This document shows, in pieces, positions 45,141-53,641 of a DNA stretch of 64,000 nucleotides. The position numbers and the translations under genes were made by a program. The stretch's first letter is position 1. Every line of letters begins with the position of its first letter. The notes under the pieces are model-generated. The model was not told where the DNA came from. It worked only from the letters and a program-made list of their open reading frames with translations, and made no database searches. Source of the stretch: Butyrivibrio sp. X503 (lineage in GTDB: Bacteria; Bacillota; Clostridia; Lachnospirales; Lachnospiraceae); the NCBI RefSeq assembly GCF_003625475.1, contig NZ_RAIQ01000008.1, positions 1 to 64,000 on the forward strand, given 5' to 3'.

Positions 45141-46442
45141 ATGAGTAAGACAGCATATACTTGTTTTAGCACGGATGTTATTCATGCCGGACATTTGAAT
45201 ATTATTAAGGAAGCGCAGAAATACGGTAAAGTTATCGTAGGATGCCTTAGTGACAAGGCGTCTATTCGCTATAACCGTTTTCCTACTGTTCCTGAGAAGG
45301 ATAGGATCGAACTTTATAAGAGTATAGAAGGCGTGGATTCTGTAATACTTCAGAATGACATGCTCTATGATGATGTTATTGAGCAGCTTCATCCCGATTA
45401 TATAATCCACGGTGATAACTGGACCCAGGGCGTTGAAGCGGCTATCCGCAGTCATGTTGATAAGCTTGTATCTGCCTATGGCGGACAGATTGTAGATGTG
45501 CCCTATACATACAATGAAGAGGTTAGTAAGATCGATCTTCAGCTCAAGGAGCGTCTATCAATGCCTGAGTATCGCAGAAAGCGTCTTCGTCAGCTCATAG
45601 AGATGACTCCTGTTGTCAAGGTTATGGAGGCTCACTCAGGTCTTACGGGCCTTATCGTGGAGAAGACAGTCATTGAGGGAGACAACGGCAAGCTTGACCA
45701 GTTTGACGCTATGTGGATCTCCAGTCTGTGCGATTCTACTGCCAAGGGTAAGCCTGATATTGAGCTTGTAGATATGACTTCACGTTTCCGTACCATAGAA
45801 GATATCACGGAGGTTACAACTAAGCCCATTATCTTTGACGGAGATACAGGCGGACTTACCGAGCACTTCGTATATACAGTCAGATCCCTTGAGCGTCTTG
45901 GAGTATCTGCAGTAATCATTGAAGATAAAAAGGGACTTAAGAAGAACAGCCTCTTCGGAACAGAGGTTGAGCAGACCCAGGCGACCATTGAAGAGATGAG
46001 CGCCAAGATAGCAGCCGGCAAGAAGGCACAGCTTACAGATGACTTCATGATCATTGCCAGAATAGAGAGCCTTATTCTCGAGAAGGGAATGGATGATGCT
46101 CTTGAGAGAGCATTTGCCTTTGTGGAGGCAGGTGCTGACGGTATTATGATCCACAGCCGCAAGAAGGACCCTGCTGAGATAGTGGAGTTCTGCGATAAAT
46201 TCAGAAGCAAGGACAAGACTACTCCTATAGTTGTGGTTCCGAGTTCCTTTAACGTCATTACTGAGGATGAGCTTGCTGAGCACGGCGTTAATATCGTTAT
46301 ATATGCCAATCAGCTCACAAGATCGGCTTTCCCTGCTATGCAGCAGACGGCCAAGGATATCTTGAAATATCACAGAGCCAAGGAAGTCGATGACAGGCTT
46401 ATGTCCATTAAGCAGATAATTACACTTATTGATGAGATTTAA
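45141..46442 (+). CDS. Phosphoenolpyruvate mutase with N-terminal nucleotidyltransferase domain
   Basis: 433 residues. Residues 1-130 are a cytidylyltransferase fold with the HxGH motif HAGH (15-18) and IIHGDNW (88-94), as in glycerol-3-phosphate and ethanolamine-phosphate cytidylyltransferases. Residues about 150-430 are PEP mutase: FDGDTGG (232-238) and the mutase signature EDKKGLKKNS (261-270), which separates it from isocitrate-lyase-like relatives. It converts PEP to phosphonopyruvate, the entry to nearly all natural phosphonates. The fused domain suggests the product is later activated as a CDP-phosphonate. GTGAGG precedes the ATG. Five genes follow, ending with phosphonopyruvate decarboxylase. 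Confidence 0.95.
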   Translation: MSKTAYTCFSTDVIHAGHLNIIKEAQKYGKVIVGCLSDKASIRYNRFPTVPEKDRIELYKSIEGVDSVILQNDMLYDDVIEQLHPDYIIHGDNWTQGVEAAIRSHVDKLVSAYGGQIVDVPYTYNEEVSKIDLQLKERLSMPEYRRKRLRQLIEMTPVVKVMEAHSGLTGLIVEKTVIEGDNGKLDQFDAMWISSLCDSTAKGKPDIELVDMTSRFRTIEDITEVTTKPIIFDGDTGGLTEHFVYTVRSLERLGVSAVIIEDKKGLKKNSLFGTEVEQTQATIEEMSAKIAAGKKAQLTDDFMIIARIESLILEKGMDDALERAFAFVEAGADGIMIHSRKKDPAEIVEFCDKFRSKDKTTPIVVVPSSFNVITEDELAEHGVNIVIYANQLTRSAFPAMQQTAKDILKYHRAKEVDDRLMSIKQIITLIDEI

Positions 46443-46458
46443 AGAGGATAGATAACTG

Positions 46459-47205
46459 TTGGAAGAGAAATATTTAGTTTTATCGGATATTCATGGAAAT
46501 GTAAGCGCCTTTGATTCGGTGCTGGAAGATTGCTCCGATGTTGATTTTAATGGAGTGATCCTACTTGGAGACCTTATCGATTACGGTATGAGATCCAATG
46601 ATATTGTTCAGAAATTGATGGATCTTGCCAAGGGAGCATGGAAGGATAAGATCCTTGTGAATATCTGGGGCAATCATGAGAAGCTGGTTGTTGATAAGGA
46701 CCTTGAGCGCCTTTCATCTGACAGAGGCCGTGTTATGGCAAGATATACCGCGCAGCAGCTGACAGAAGAGTCGGTGGACTATATCAATAACTGTATGAAT
46801 AAAGCAGGTATTCAGGAGTTTGAATTAAAGGGCCTTAAGTGCCTTGCTGTTCACGGATCTCTTGAGGATAATTACTGGAAGGCAATAGGACCTGACAATC
46901 TTCGTGGGGAATATGTGGACTACGATATGGTCTTTGGAGGCCACTCCCACTATTCACACTGCTTTACACATTTTTATCCGGTAGAGGATCCGGAACTTAG
47001 GAATAAGAAAGCAGTGACTTTTGTTAATCCGGGATCCGTGGGACAACCAAGGAATCAGAATCCATGTGCTCAGTATGCTATTCTTAGCCTTCCTTCAAGG
47101 ACGGTGGAGCTAAGAGCAGTGGAGTATGATATAGAGTATGAACAGTCTCTGTTTCCTGATGAGATTGATGTATTTTATAAGAAAAGACTCACAAGAGGCG
47201 TTTGA
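46459..47205 (+). CDS. Calcineurin-like metallophosphoesterase
   Basis: 248 residues with the full two-metal motif set: SDIHGN near the start, GDLIDYG, WGNHEK, VHGSLED and GGHSHYSH. The substrate is unknown; within a phosphonate operon it could hydrolyse a phosphate monoester intermediate or a CDP-linked compound. TTG start at 46459, AGAGG 11 bases upstream; no ATG is near. Gaps to both neighbours are about 16 bases. Confidence 0.85.
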   Translation: MEEKYLVLSDIHGNVSAFDSVLEDCSDVDFNGVILLGDLIDYGMRSNDIVQKLMDLAKGAWKDKILVNIWGNHEKLVVDKDLERLSSDRGRVMARYTAQQLTEESVDYINNCMNKAGIQEFELKGLKCLAVHGSLEDNYWKAIGPDNLRGEYVDYDMVFGGHSHYSHCFTHFYPVEDPELRNKKAVTFVNPGSVGQPRNQNPCAQYAILSLPSRTVELRAVEYDIEYEQSLFPDEIDVFYKKRLTRGV

Positions 47206-47220
47206 AAGGTGGAATAAACA

Positions 47221-48228
47221 ATGAGTAAGTTATATGCGATCAGCGGCGTTACCGGTATGACGGGCAATGAGCTGGTAAGACAGATTTTGGTAGAAGGAAG
47301 TACCGATCATATCCTTGGATTTGATAATTTCTATGCTTCATCAATCGATACGGTTTCAGACCATATTGATGACGATAGATTTGAGTTCTTTGAGTATGAT
47401 CTGAATAATAAAGAGCAGATGCAGGATTTCGAGAGCAGGGTGAAGGCGCTTTCATCAAGCTATGACGAGGTTATCTATATCAACTGCGCTGCTGTTGTTC
47501 ATACTGAGCATTTTTATCATGTCTACGAGACATTTGAGACCAATGTTGAGGGAATGAATGCTTTCCTCCAGCAGGCAATTAGAGTTGGGGCTCAGAAGTA
47601 TATTAACTGTTCAACATCTGAAGTTTATTCCATGAACTCTTGGAATGAGAACGGCGGAGTCAAGGAGAGCGATTATCTGACAATGGCTGTTGCAGAGCAT
47701 AGCCAGAGAACTTCCTACGCTACAGGTAAGCTCCTTACCGAGTTCTTCATGAAGGATGCGGTGGATGAGGGCAAGATCAAGGGATGCAGCATTCGTTTTG
47801 CCAATGTTTATTCCAAGGATGAGCGTTATCCCAAGCATATCATTCCGTTTATCATCAACAGTTTTAAGAAGGACGGCAAAGTCACACTGCTGGAGAACAG
47901 CAGAAAGAACAGAAGAACTTTCCTTAACAATTATGACAGTTGCAGCGCTGTACTTGCACTCGCATCTACAGATTCAGCATTGGACGGAACTGTATACAAT
48001 GTGGCTACCGATGAAGAGATCTCTATAATCGATCTTGCCAAGTTATGTGCAGCCAAGATGGGAATAGACAACCCTGTGATAGAGTTTGAGGGCTATCGTG
48101 AGTCAGATCCCGAGAGAAGACTCCTTAGCACAGAGAAGATCAAGACAAGAACTGATTGGAAGCCGGTTGTTGACCTTGATAAAGGTCTGGAGGAGTGCAT
48201 ATCCAATTATCTTAAGGTAAAAGGGTGA
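47221..48228 (+). CDS. NAD-dependent epimerase/dehydratase (extended SDR)
   Basis: 335 residues. NAD-binding loop GVTGMTGNELV near 9-19, catalytic Ser in NCSTSEVYS, and YxxxK as YATGK near 165. The C-terminal half resembles nucleotide-sugar epimerases (FANVYSKDERYPKHIIPF, RRTFLNNYD). It probably acts on a nucleotide-linked sugar or alditol, perhaps a CDP- or NDP-activated compound made in this operon. Which one cannot be read from sequence. It ends one to two bases into the next gene's ribosome-binding region. Confidence 0.85.
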   Translation: MSKLYAISGVTGMTGNELVRQILVEGSTDHILGFDNFYASSIDTVSDHIDDDRFEFFEYDLNNKEQMQDFESRVKALSSSYDEVIYINCAAVVHTEHFYHVYETFETNVEGMNAFLQQAIRVGAQKYINCSTSEVYSMNSWNENGGVKESDYLTMAVAEHSQRTSYATGKLLTEFFMKDAVDEGKIKGCSIRFANVYSKDERYPKHIIPFIINSFKKDGKVTLLENSRKNRRTFLNNYDSCSAVLALASTDSALDGTVYNVATDEEISIIDLAKLCAAKMGIDNPVIEFEGYRESDPERRLLSTEKIKTRTDWKPVVDLDKGLEECISNYLKVKG

Positions 48229-48236
48229 ATTGGTCT

Positions 48237-48995
48237 ATGAAGATAGCAATCATTACAAACGCAGGAATATCCAGTAGGTTCAACGAGGGGATCCCTGAAG
48301 AATCCAAAAGGCTGAAAGCTATATATTATGAAAATGACAGCAAGGAAACACTTCTTTTTCATCAGCTGTTAAAATGCTCCTATGCCGATAAGATCGTTCT
48401 TGTAGGCGGCTACAAATATGAATCCCTACAAGAGTATGTGCAGACGCTTGAGAGCGGCTTACAGAGCAAGATCACTATGGTGAAGAACGATCACTTTGAG
48501 GATCTTGGTTCCGGATATAGCCTTTATTTGGGACTGGAAGAGACCTTTAAGTATGAACCAGATGAAGTGCTTTTTATTGAAGGAGACCTTGATATAGACA
48601 ATACTTCTTTTGAGAGAGTTGTGTCAGCCGATAAGAGTGTTCTTACTTACACGTATGAACCGATATATGCCAACAAGGCGGTGGTACTGTACAAGGATGA
48701 TACGGACAGGTACCGTTACGCCTTCAACAGCAACCATGGAATGCTTACAATAGAATCTCCGTTTTCATGTATCCTTAATTCAGGACAGACCTGGAAATTT
48801 ACGGAGACGGATAAGCTTAAGAAAGCCAATACCAAGTTCATTGACGAGGCAAAAGGCGACACCAACCTTAGGATCATACAGAATTATCTGGACATGGGAG
48901 TGGAAGCAGCAATTGTTCCGCTGGATAGGTGGACCAACTGCAATACGCGGGATGATTACAGAAAAATAGTTTCATATTGGGAGAATGAGAAATGA
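48237..48995 (+). CDS. Nucleotidyltransferase-like protein (LicC/NTP-transferase fold)
   Basis: 252 residues. The start, MKIAIITNAGISSRFN, resembles the LAAGxGxR loop of sugar and choline-phosphate nucleotidyltransferases but is degenerate (TNAGISSRF). LFIEGDLDIDN near 114-124 would carry the metal Asp. It could be a cytidylyltransferase for a phosphonate alcohol or amine, or a glycerol or sugar phosphate. ATG 48237 is preferred; a GTG at 48225 overlaps the upstream RBS AAAGGG. Its stop is overlapped by the ATG of the next gene. Confidence 0.6.
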   Translation: MKIAIITNAGISSRFNEGIPEESKRLKAIYYENDSKETLLFHQLLKCSYADKIVLVGGYKYESLQEYVQTLESGLQSKITMVKNDHFEDLGSGYSLYLGLEETFKYEPDEVLFIEGDLDIDNTSFERVVSADKSVLTYTYEPIYANKAVVLYKDDTDRYRYAFNSNHGMLTIESPFSCILNSGQTWKFTETDKLKKANTKFIDEAKGDTNLRIIQNYLDMGVEAAIVPLDRWTNCNTRDDYRKIVSYWENEK

Positions 48996-50179
48996 AGAGC
49001 TTACAGGAAAGACTCAGTGTAGTCGAGAAACATGTAAAAAACAATGACATTAAGGTCATGATCATAGGACTTGGAAGTGTAGGTGCTTACCTGCTTGATT
49101 ATCTTATCAGCAAGAACGATCCGGCTATCAACGTGGTTGTAGTCGGACGTGATGCGGATAAGATGCAGACCAAGGTTAATATTACAAGAGTTGCCGGACT
49201 TATCCGTGGCGTCAATAAGAGCCACATCGAAGTTGAGGGCGGAGTTGATCTCAATGATATAGCTGCTATTCAAAAGGCCGTTGAGAAGCATCAGCCTGAT
49301 TTTATCGTTAACTCAAGCCGTGCATATCCCGGACTTAAATACGGAAGTATCAGCTGGGCCAATGTCAGAGCATATGGTATTTGGAGTCCTCTGGCAATCC
49401 GTTTTACCAAGAATGTGATGGAAGCCTGTGATAAGGCTGATACAAATGCTATTGTCATTAACACATCTTATTCTGATGCTGTTATTCCATGGCTTAAGAG
49501 TGCAGGAAAGGCATATCCCGATTTTGGTTCAGGCAATCTCAATCACCTTGTTCCTCGAATGAAGTTCGCCGTTGCAAATATGCTTGGCGTTGAAGACTTC
49601 TGGAATGTAGATGTGATGTTTGCCGCAGGTCACTTCCACGATGTATGCATCAGTAAGGAAGGCCAGACAGAGGGAGTTGAGCTTCCCCTTAAGGTATACT
49701 ACAAGGGAGAAGAGAAGAATCTTCCTGTAGCTGAGATCTATAAGGCTTGTCACATATCCATGCCTGTGGATCAGACCAGAAATATGATGAATGCTTCAAG
49801 TAATTATCAGATAATCACAGCTATCATCGATGCAATCAGAAGCGGAGAGGATCAGAAGGTATTCACACCCGGATTTGACGGTAATATCGGTGGATATCCT
49901 GTTCTTGTAGGCTATAAGAACGGAGCGCTTGATGCATGGATAGATGAGTCGGTATTTAGCTTTGAAGAGATGAATAAGGCTGATAGGGCTTCTATGGCTC
50001 TTGACGGTGTGGAAGACGTTACAGATGGTAAGCTCATATACACTGATGCGCTTATAGAAAAGGCTCAGAAGGCATTTGGCAAGACTCTTCCCAAGGAAGT
50101 TCCTTTTGCGGAAATTGAAAAGACTGCACAGTGGATCATCGATGAGATAATCTTGCCCCAAACCGAGAAAAAAGGATGA
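48992..50179 (+). CDS. NAD(P)-binding oxidoreductase, saccharopine dehydrogenase-like
   Basis: 395 residues. IIGLGSVGAYLLDYL near 24-38 is a clear Rossmann motif; VVVVGRDADKMQTK gives the second strand and a basic residue hinting at NADP. The remainder (NSSRAYPGLKYGSISW, NTSYSDAVIPW, AGHFHDV) is not one I can place beyond a loose saccharopine dehydrogenase/homospermidine synthase-like layout. It overlaps the upstream gene by four bases and stands 12 bases before phosphonopyruvate decarboxylase, so it may reduce or condense phosphonoacetaldehyde. That is inference. Confidence 0.65.
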   Translation: MKSLQERLSVVEKHVKNNDIKVMIIGLGSVGAYLLDYLISKNDPAINVVVVGRDADKMQTKVNITRVAGLIRGVNKSHIEVEGGVDLNDIAAIQKAVEKHQPDFIVNSSRAYPGLKYGSISWANVRAYGIWSPLAIRFTKNVMEACDKADTNAIVINTSYSDAVIPWLKSAGKAYPDFGSGNLNHLVPRMKFAVANMLGVEDFWNVDVMFAAGHFHDVCISKEGQTEGVELPLKVYYKGEEKNLPVAEIYKACHISMPVDQTRNMMNASSNYQIITAIIDAIRSGEDQKVFTPGFDGNIGGYPVLVGYKNGALDAWIDESVFSFEEMNKADRASMALDGVEDVTDGKLIYTDALIEKAQKAFGKTLPKEVPFAEIEKTAQWIIDEIILPQTEKKG

Positions 50180-50191
50180 TAGGACGATAAA

Positions 50192-51313
50192 ATGAAAGTA
50201 GAGAAGTTAGTAGATATAATAGGCGCGGATTTTTACACGGGAGTACCTGATTCACAGCTTAAGGCCCTTTGTAATTATCTTATGGACAGATACGGAATAG
50301 ATCCTCATCACCATGTGATCGCTGCCAATGAAGGCAATTGTACAGCTTTGGCAGCAGGATATCATCTGGCTACAGGGAAGGTTCCCGTAGTATACATGCA
50401 GAACAGTGGTGAGGGTAATATCATAAATCCCGTAGCAAGTCTTTTGAATGACAAGGTATATGCCATTCCTATGATCTTCATAGTGGGATGGAGAGGAGAA
50501 CCGGGAATTCATGATGAGCCGCAGCATATCTATCAGGGAGAAGTAACAGTTAAGCTCCTCGAGGATATGGGCATAGAGACGTTTATTATCGGCAAAGAAA
50601 CTACCGATGAGGAAGTTGCCGTTGCTATGCAGAACTTTAGGAAGACTCTTGATGCGGGTAAGGACGTAGCCTTCATCATTCGTAAAGGATCACTTACAGA
50701 TGCGCCTTCCGTTAAGTACGAGAATAGCAACACAATGCAGCGCGAGGAGATAATTCAGCATATAGTAAAGGTATCCGGAGAAGATCCTATTGTGAGCACT
50801 ACAGGAAAGGCATCACGTGAGCTCTTCGAGACCAGAGTGGCCAATGATCAGAGCCATAAATATGATTTCCTTACTGTTGGATCCATGGGACACAGTTCTT
50901 CAATCGCTCTGGGTGTGGCTATCAATAAGCCCGATCAGAAGATCTGGTGTATTGACGGAGACGGAGCGGTTCTTATGCACATGGGAGCTATGGCTGTCAT
51001 CGGTGCCAATAAGCCCGCCAATTTGGTCCATGTGGTCATCAATAACGGTGCACATGAGACTGTGGGCGGAATGCCTACAGTAGCTGCGACTATGGATGTT
51101 GTGGCAATTGCCAAGGCATGTGGCTATCCTAATACAGTATCTGTTGATTCATTTGAGGCACTGGATAAGGAACTTGAGAAAGCCAAGATTACCAATGAAC
51201 TTAGCCTTATTGAAGTGAAGTGCTCGATTGGCGCAAGAGAGGATCTTGGAAGACCTACAACAACAGCTATTGAGAATAAGAATAACTTTATGGATTATTT
51301 GTCCGGCATCTAA
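50192..51313 (+). CDS. Phosphonopyruvate decarboxylase
   Basis: 373 residues, ThDP-dependent. FYTGVPDSQLKAL near the start, the ThDP-activating Glu in AANEGN, GWRGEPGIHDEPQH in the middle, and the Mg-ThDP motif GDGAVLMHMG followed about 25 residues later by INNGAHE. These are the features of phosphonopyruvate decarboxylase (Ppd/AepY). It makes phosphonoacetaldehyde, and pulls the unfavourable PEP mutase reaction forward. It is the last gene of the operon; no 2-aminoethylphosphonate aminotransferase or iron-dependent phosphonoacetaldehyde reductase follows. Confidence 0.94.
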   Translation: MKVEKLVDIIGADFYTGVPDSQLKALCNYLMDRYGIDPHHHVIAANEGNCTALAAGYHLATGKVPVVYMQNSGEGNIINPVASLLNDKVYAIPMIFIVGWRGEPGIHDEPQHIYQGEVTVKLLEDMGIETFIIGKETTDEEVAVAMQNFRKTLDAGKDVAFIIRKGSLTDAPSVKYENSNTMQREEIIQHIVKVSGEDPIVSTTGKASRELFETRVANDQSHKYDFLTVGSMGHSSSIALGVAINKPDQKIWCIDGDGAVLMHMGAMAVIGANKPANLVHVVINNGAHETVGGMPTVAATMDVVAIAKACGYPNTVSVDSFEALDKELEKAKITNELSLIEVKCSIGAREDLGRPTTTAIENKNNFMDYLSGI

Positions 51314-51374
51314 AATAATAAAGATTTTGAGAAGATAATAATATAAAAAAGATAATAATTCTTTGATAGAACGC

Positions 51375-51433
51375 ATATAAACAAATGGATGCAATGTTTA
51401 AAGATAACAAACATTGCATCCATTTGTTTATAT
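51375..51433 (+). terminator. 25-bp perfect inverted repeat after the phosphonate operon
   Basis: 51375-51399 and 51409-51433 are exact reverse complements around AAAGATAAC. The stem is AT-rich with a GGATGCAATG core. The trailing strand TTTGTTTATAT and later TTCTTTTTG can serve as a tail, so it is probably the operon terminator, though it is unusually long. Confidence 0.7.
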
Positions 51434-51522
51434 CATATTCTTTTTGAATAATCTAAAGTCTCCAAGAGCATTCCATCCAAATTGCTTTTGTGGCTCCACC
51501 ATTAAGCCTGTGTAAGCGTGGA

Positions 51523-51891
51523 ATGAGCTATGTTGATAAGGAGATCGTAGATGACTATGAAAAGAAGCTGATGGATGAGTTCGTTACAGAGGTAGATAAG
51601 CTTGCGCCTGATGCAAGGCTATATTGCTATGGTTGGTGGCAAGAACCTGATGTTACGTTGTTTCTTGATAGAAGCATGATAGATCTGGAAAGCGTAGATC
51701 GGGAAGAGGAGCCCGTTGAAGGAGGTTATTTCTTGATTGGACGAAGATTTGATAATCATAATATTAGTGATATTGAAGAGTCGTTCGATATAGAACTTGA
51801 GAAGGTGAGTAATCTAGACGTTGATTATGACGCTTTTTATACGTATAACGCAGAAGAATTGTTTTCTATTTATAAGATAAGAGAAAAATAG
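51523..51891 (+). CDS. Small acidic hypothetical protein, possibly 5'-truncated
   Basis: 122 residues from ATG 51523, with a frame open back to GTG 51490. Strongly acidic, no family recognised; segments such as DARLYCYGWWQEPDVTLFLDR suggest an alpha/beta fold. There is no convincing ribosome binding site at either start, and it lies between a long hairpin and a terminator in a region that also holds a frameshifted gene. It may therefore be a leftover from rearrangement. Confidence 0.5.
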   Translation: MSYVDKEIVDDYEKKLMDEFVTEVDKLAPDARLYCYGWWQEPDVTLFLDRSMIDLESVDREEEPVEGGYFLIGRRFDNHNISDIEESFDIELEKVSNLDVDYDAFYTYNAEELFSIYKIREK

Positions 51892-51909
51892 GAAATAACA
51901 ATATGTTGG

Positions 51910-51938
51910 AAAGGACTATTCGACCGGAATAGTCCTTT
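51910..51938. terminator. Bidirectional rho-independent terminator
   Basis: AAAGGACTATTC and GAATAGTCCTTT form a perfect 12-bp stem with a 5-base loop. It lies 20 bases after the small hypothetical gene and 37 bases past the stop of the minus-strand pseudogene, so it could serve both. Confidence 0.75.
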
Positions 51939-51974
51939 CTGCAATATTCACGTGAGCGTCAGTATTTTGCTATA

Positions 51975-52207
51975 CTAATGATTTAATTTCGAAGTTAAAT
52001 CTGCCAGTTGAACAATATTTCCTTGATCATCTTTACCAACTAAATAATACTTTCCGCCGAAAAGGTATTTTTCTCGGAGCAAACAACCATAGATTTCACC
52101 GATGGCGATTTTTAATCCATAAGATCGTTTGTTATTCGTAGAGTAATAATAACATACAAACTGTCATATTCAGACAATATGTCGATTTGTGCAATTGTTT
52201 TATTCAT
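51975..52207 (-). pseudogene. Frameshifted small gene of unknown function
   Basis: On the minus strand an ATG at 52207 opens a frame reading MNKTIAQIDILSEYD. The continuing coding-like frame (RSYGLKIAIGEIYG, later GGKYYLVGKDDQGNIVQL) is shifted by one and ends in TAG at 51975. The total of 233 bases is not divisible by three, consistent with a single-base frameshift near 52160 in a gene of about 77 codons. No family is recognised. Confidence 0.5.
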
Positions 52208-52291
52208 TCGATACTATTCCAGCGTATAATTTTGCTATGTGATACAGGATATGGTCAAGTTTAAAACGAAATGGAGTTCTTTCTTCTATAC

Positions 52292-52320
52292 TTGCCCATT
52301 GATAGTATTCAAGTTATAAT
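52292..52320 (+). promoter_or_regulatory. Sigma-A promoter of the Wzx/Wzy operon
   Basis: TTGCCC (52292-52297), a 17-base spacer, perfect TATAAT (52315-52320). It predicts a leader of about 65 bases for the operon starting at 52391. Confidence 0.7.
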
Positions 52321-52333
52321 AAAATAGCTGTTT

Positions 52334-52364
52334 TATGGTCTATTTTTTGGCAAAAATAGCCATA
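52334..52364 (+). promoter_or_regulatory. Leader hairpin upstream of the second polysaccharide operon
   Basis: TATGGTCTATTTTTT can pair with AAAAATAGCCATA with one bulge. It lies within the predicted 5' leader, about 10-40 bases after the start site. It may stabilise the mRNA or act in attenuation, but the stem is AT-rich. Confidence 0.4.
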
Positions 52365-52390
52365 ACATAATATTACACAGGGAAAAATAT

Positions 52391-53638
52391 ATGAGCAAGA
52401 AAATCCTTGTAATATGTCAGTATTTCTATCCGGAGCAATTCAGGATTAATGACATATGTACTGAATGGGTACGAAGAGGCTATGATGTCACAGTATTGAC
52501 CGGCATTCCAAACTACCCACAAGGCAAATTTTATAAAGGCTATGGATTCTTCAAGAAGACAAGAGAAATATGGAATGGTATTAAGATAATAAGGATACCA
52601 CTGATCCCGAGAGGACATACTCCTATAGGACTTGTCCTAAACTACTTTTCATTCCCTATTTCCGGGTTCTTTTGGAATATTTTTGCCAAAATACAGGCTG
52701 ATTACGTATTCATGTTTGAAACGTCACCTATGACACAGTGCAAGATAGGTGTCAGATATGCCAAGAAGCATAAAGTTCCGCTTTATTTGTACGTGCAAGA
52801 CCTGTGGCCTGAGAATGTTGAGATTGTAACAGGAATACATAATCCGCTTATTATAAAGCCCATAGACAAGATGGTGGACAAGATATACAAGGCCTGTGAC
52901 GAGATATTTGTAACAAGTCCCAGCTTCGTTGAAGCAGTAGTTAATCGCAAAGTACCTGTCCAAAGGGATAAAGTTCATTATTGGCCTCAATATGCAGAAG
53001 ATTTTTACAAACCGGTCACTATGGATGAGGCTAGAAGTGCTCTTGCAGGAAATGCAGACAAAGGCACGAAAGAGCTTATACAAGATACTGCGTCATTTAA
53101 AATCGCATTTACCGGTAACATTGGCTATGCTCAGGGACTAGATGTGCTTCCTGCGACAGCTAAATTATTAAAAGACACAGATATCAAATTTGTGATTATT
53201 GGTGACGGAAGGTATAAGAGCAAGCTTATTTCGGAGATAAATGAGCTTGAAGTAAGTGATAAGTTTATTCTTATAGATAGACAGCCAGCAGAGATTATTC
53301 CGGATTATTTGGGGCTGTGTGATGCAGCATTTATCTCATTTATGGACACGCAACTTTTTACTTGGACTATTCCGGCCAAGCTCCAGTCTTACATGGCATG
53401 TGGCATGCCGATAATTGCATCTGCTAAAGGTGAGACTGAAAGAGTTATAAAAGAAGCTGATTGTGGTGTTTGCGTAGATATAGGTAATGCTGATCAGCTT
53501 GCAAAGGTAATAAAAGAGCTTAATGCTTCATTCAAAGCTGAGTATGGGTATAAATCCAGATTATATTTTGAATCAAACTTTTCAAAAAAAGAGCTATTAG
53601 ATAAATTTGAACAGTTTTTTCATAGAAAGAATCAGTGA
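52391..53638 (+). CDS. GT4-family glycosyltransferase (WbuB/WcaI-like)
   Basis: 415 residues. ILVICQYFYPEQFRINDI at the start and GIPNYPQGKFYKGYG follow the WbuB/WcaI pattern, whose members add fucosamine-type or fucose residues early in O-antigen or colanic acid assembly. YVQDLWPENVE near 137-147 and the donor-domain IPAKLQSYMACGMPII are also typical. It is the first gene of the Wzx/Wzy operon, with its own promoter. Sugar specificity is not certain. Confidence 0.87.
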   Translation: MSKKILVICQYFYPEQFRINDICTEWVRRGYDVTVLTGIPNYPQGKFYKGYGFFKKTREIWNGIKIIRIPLIPRGHTPIGLVLNYFSFPISGFFWNIFAKIQADYVFMFETSPMTQCKIGVRYAKKHKVPLYLYVQDLWPENVEIVTGIHNPLIIKPIDKMVDKIYKACDEIFVTSPSFVEAVVNRKVPVQRDKVHYWPQYAEDFYKPVTMDEARSALAGNADKGTKELIQDTASFKIAFTGNIGYAQGLDVLPATAKLLKDTDIKFVIIGDGRYKSKLISEINELEVSDKFILIDRQPAEIIPDYLGLCDAAFISFMDTQLFTWTIPAKLQSYMACGMPIIASAKGETERVIKEADCGVCVDIGNADQLAKVIKELNASFKAEYGYKSRLYFESNFSKKELLDKFEQFFHRKNQ

Positions 53639-53641
53639 AAC

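Noticed and set aside
45632-46309. 225-codon minus-strand frame opposite PEP mutase
   Set aside because: It lies wholly within a strongly supported gene and reads as low-complexity Ser/Leu-rich sequence typical of an antisense shadow.
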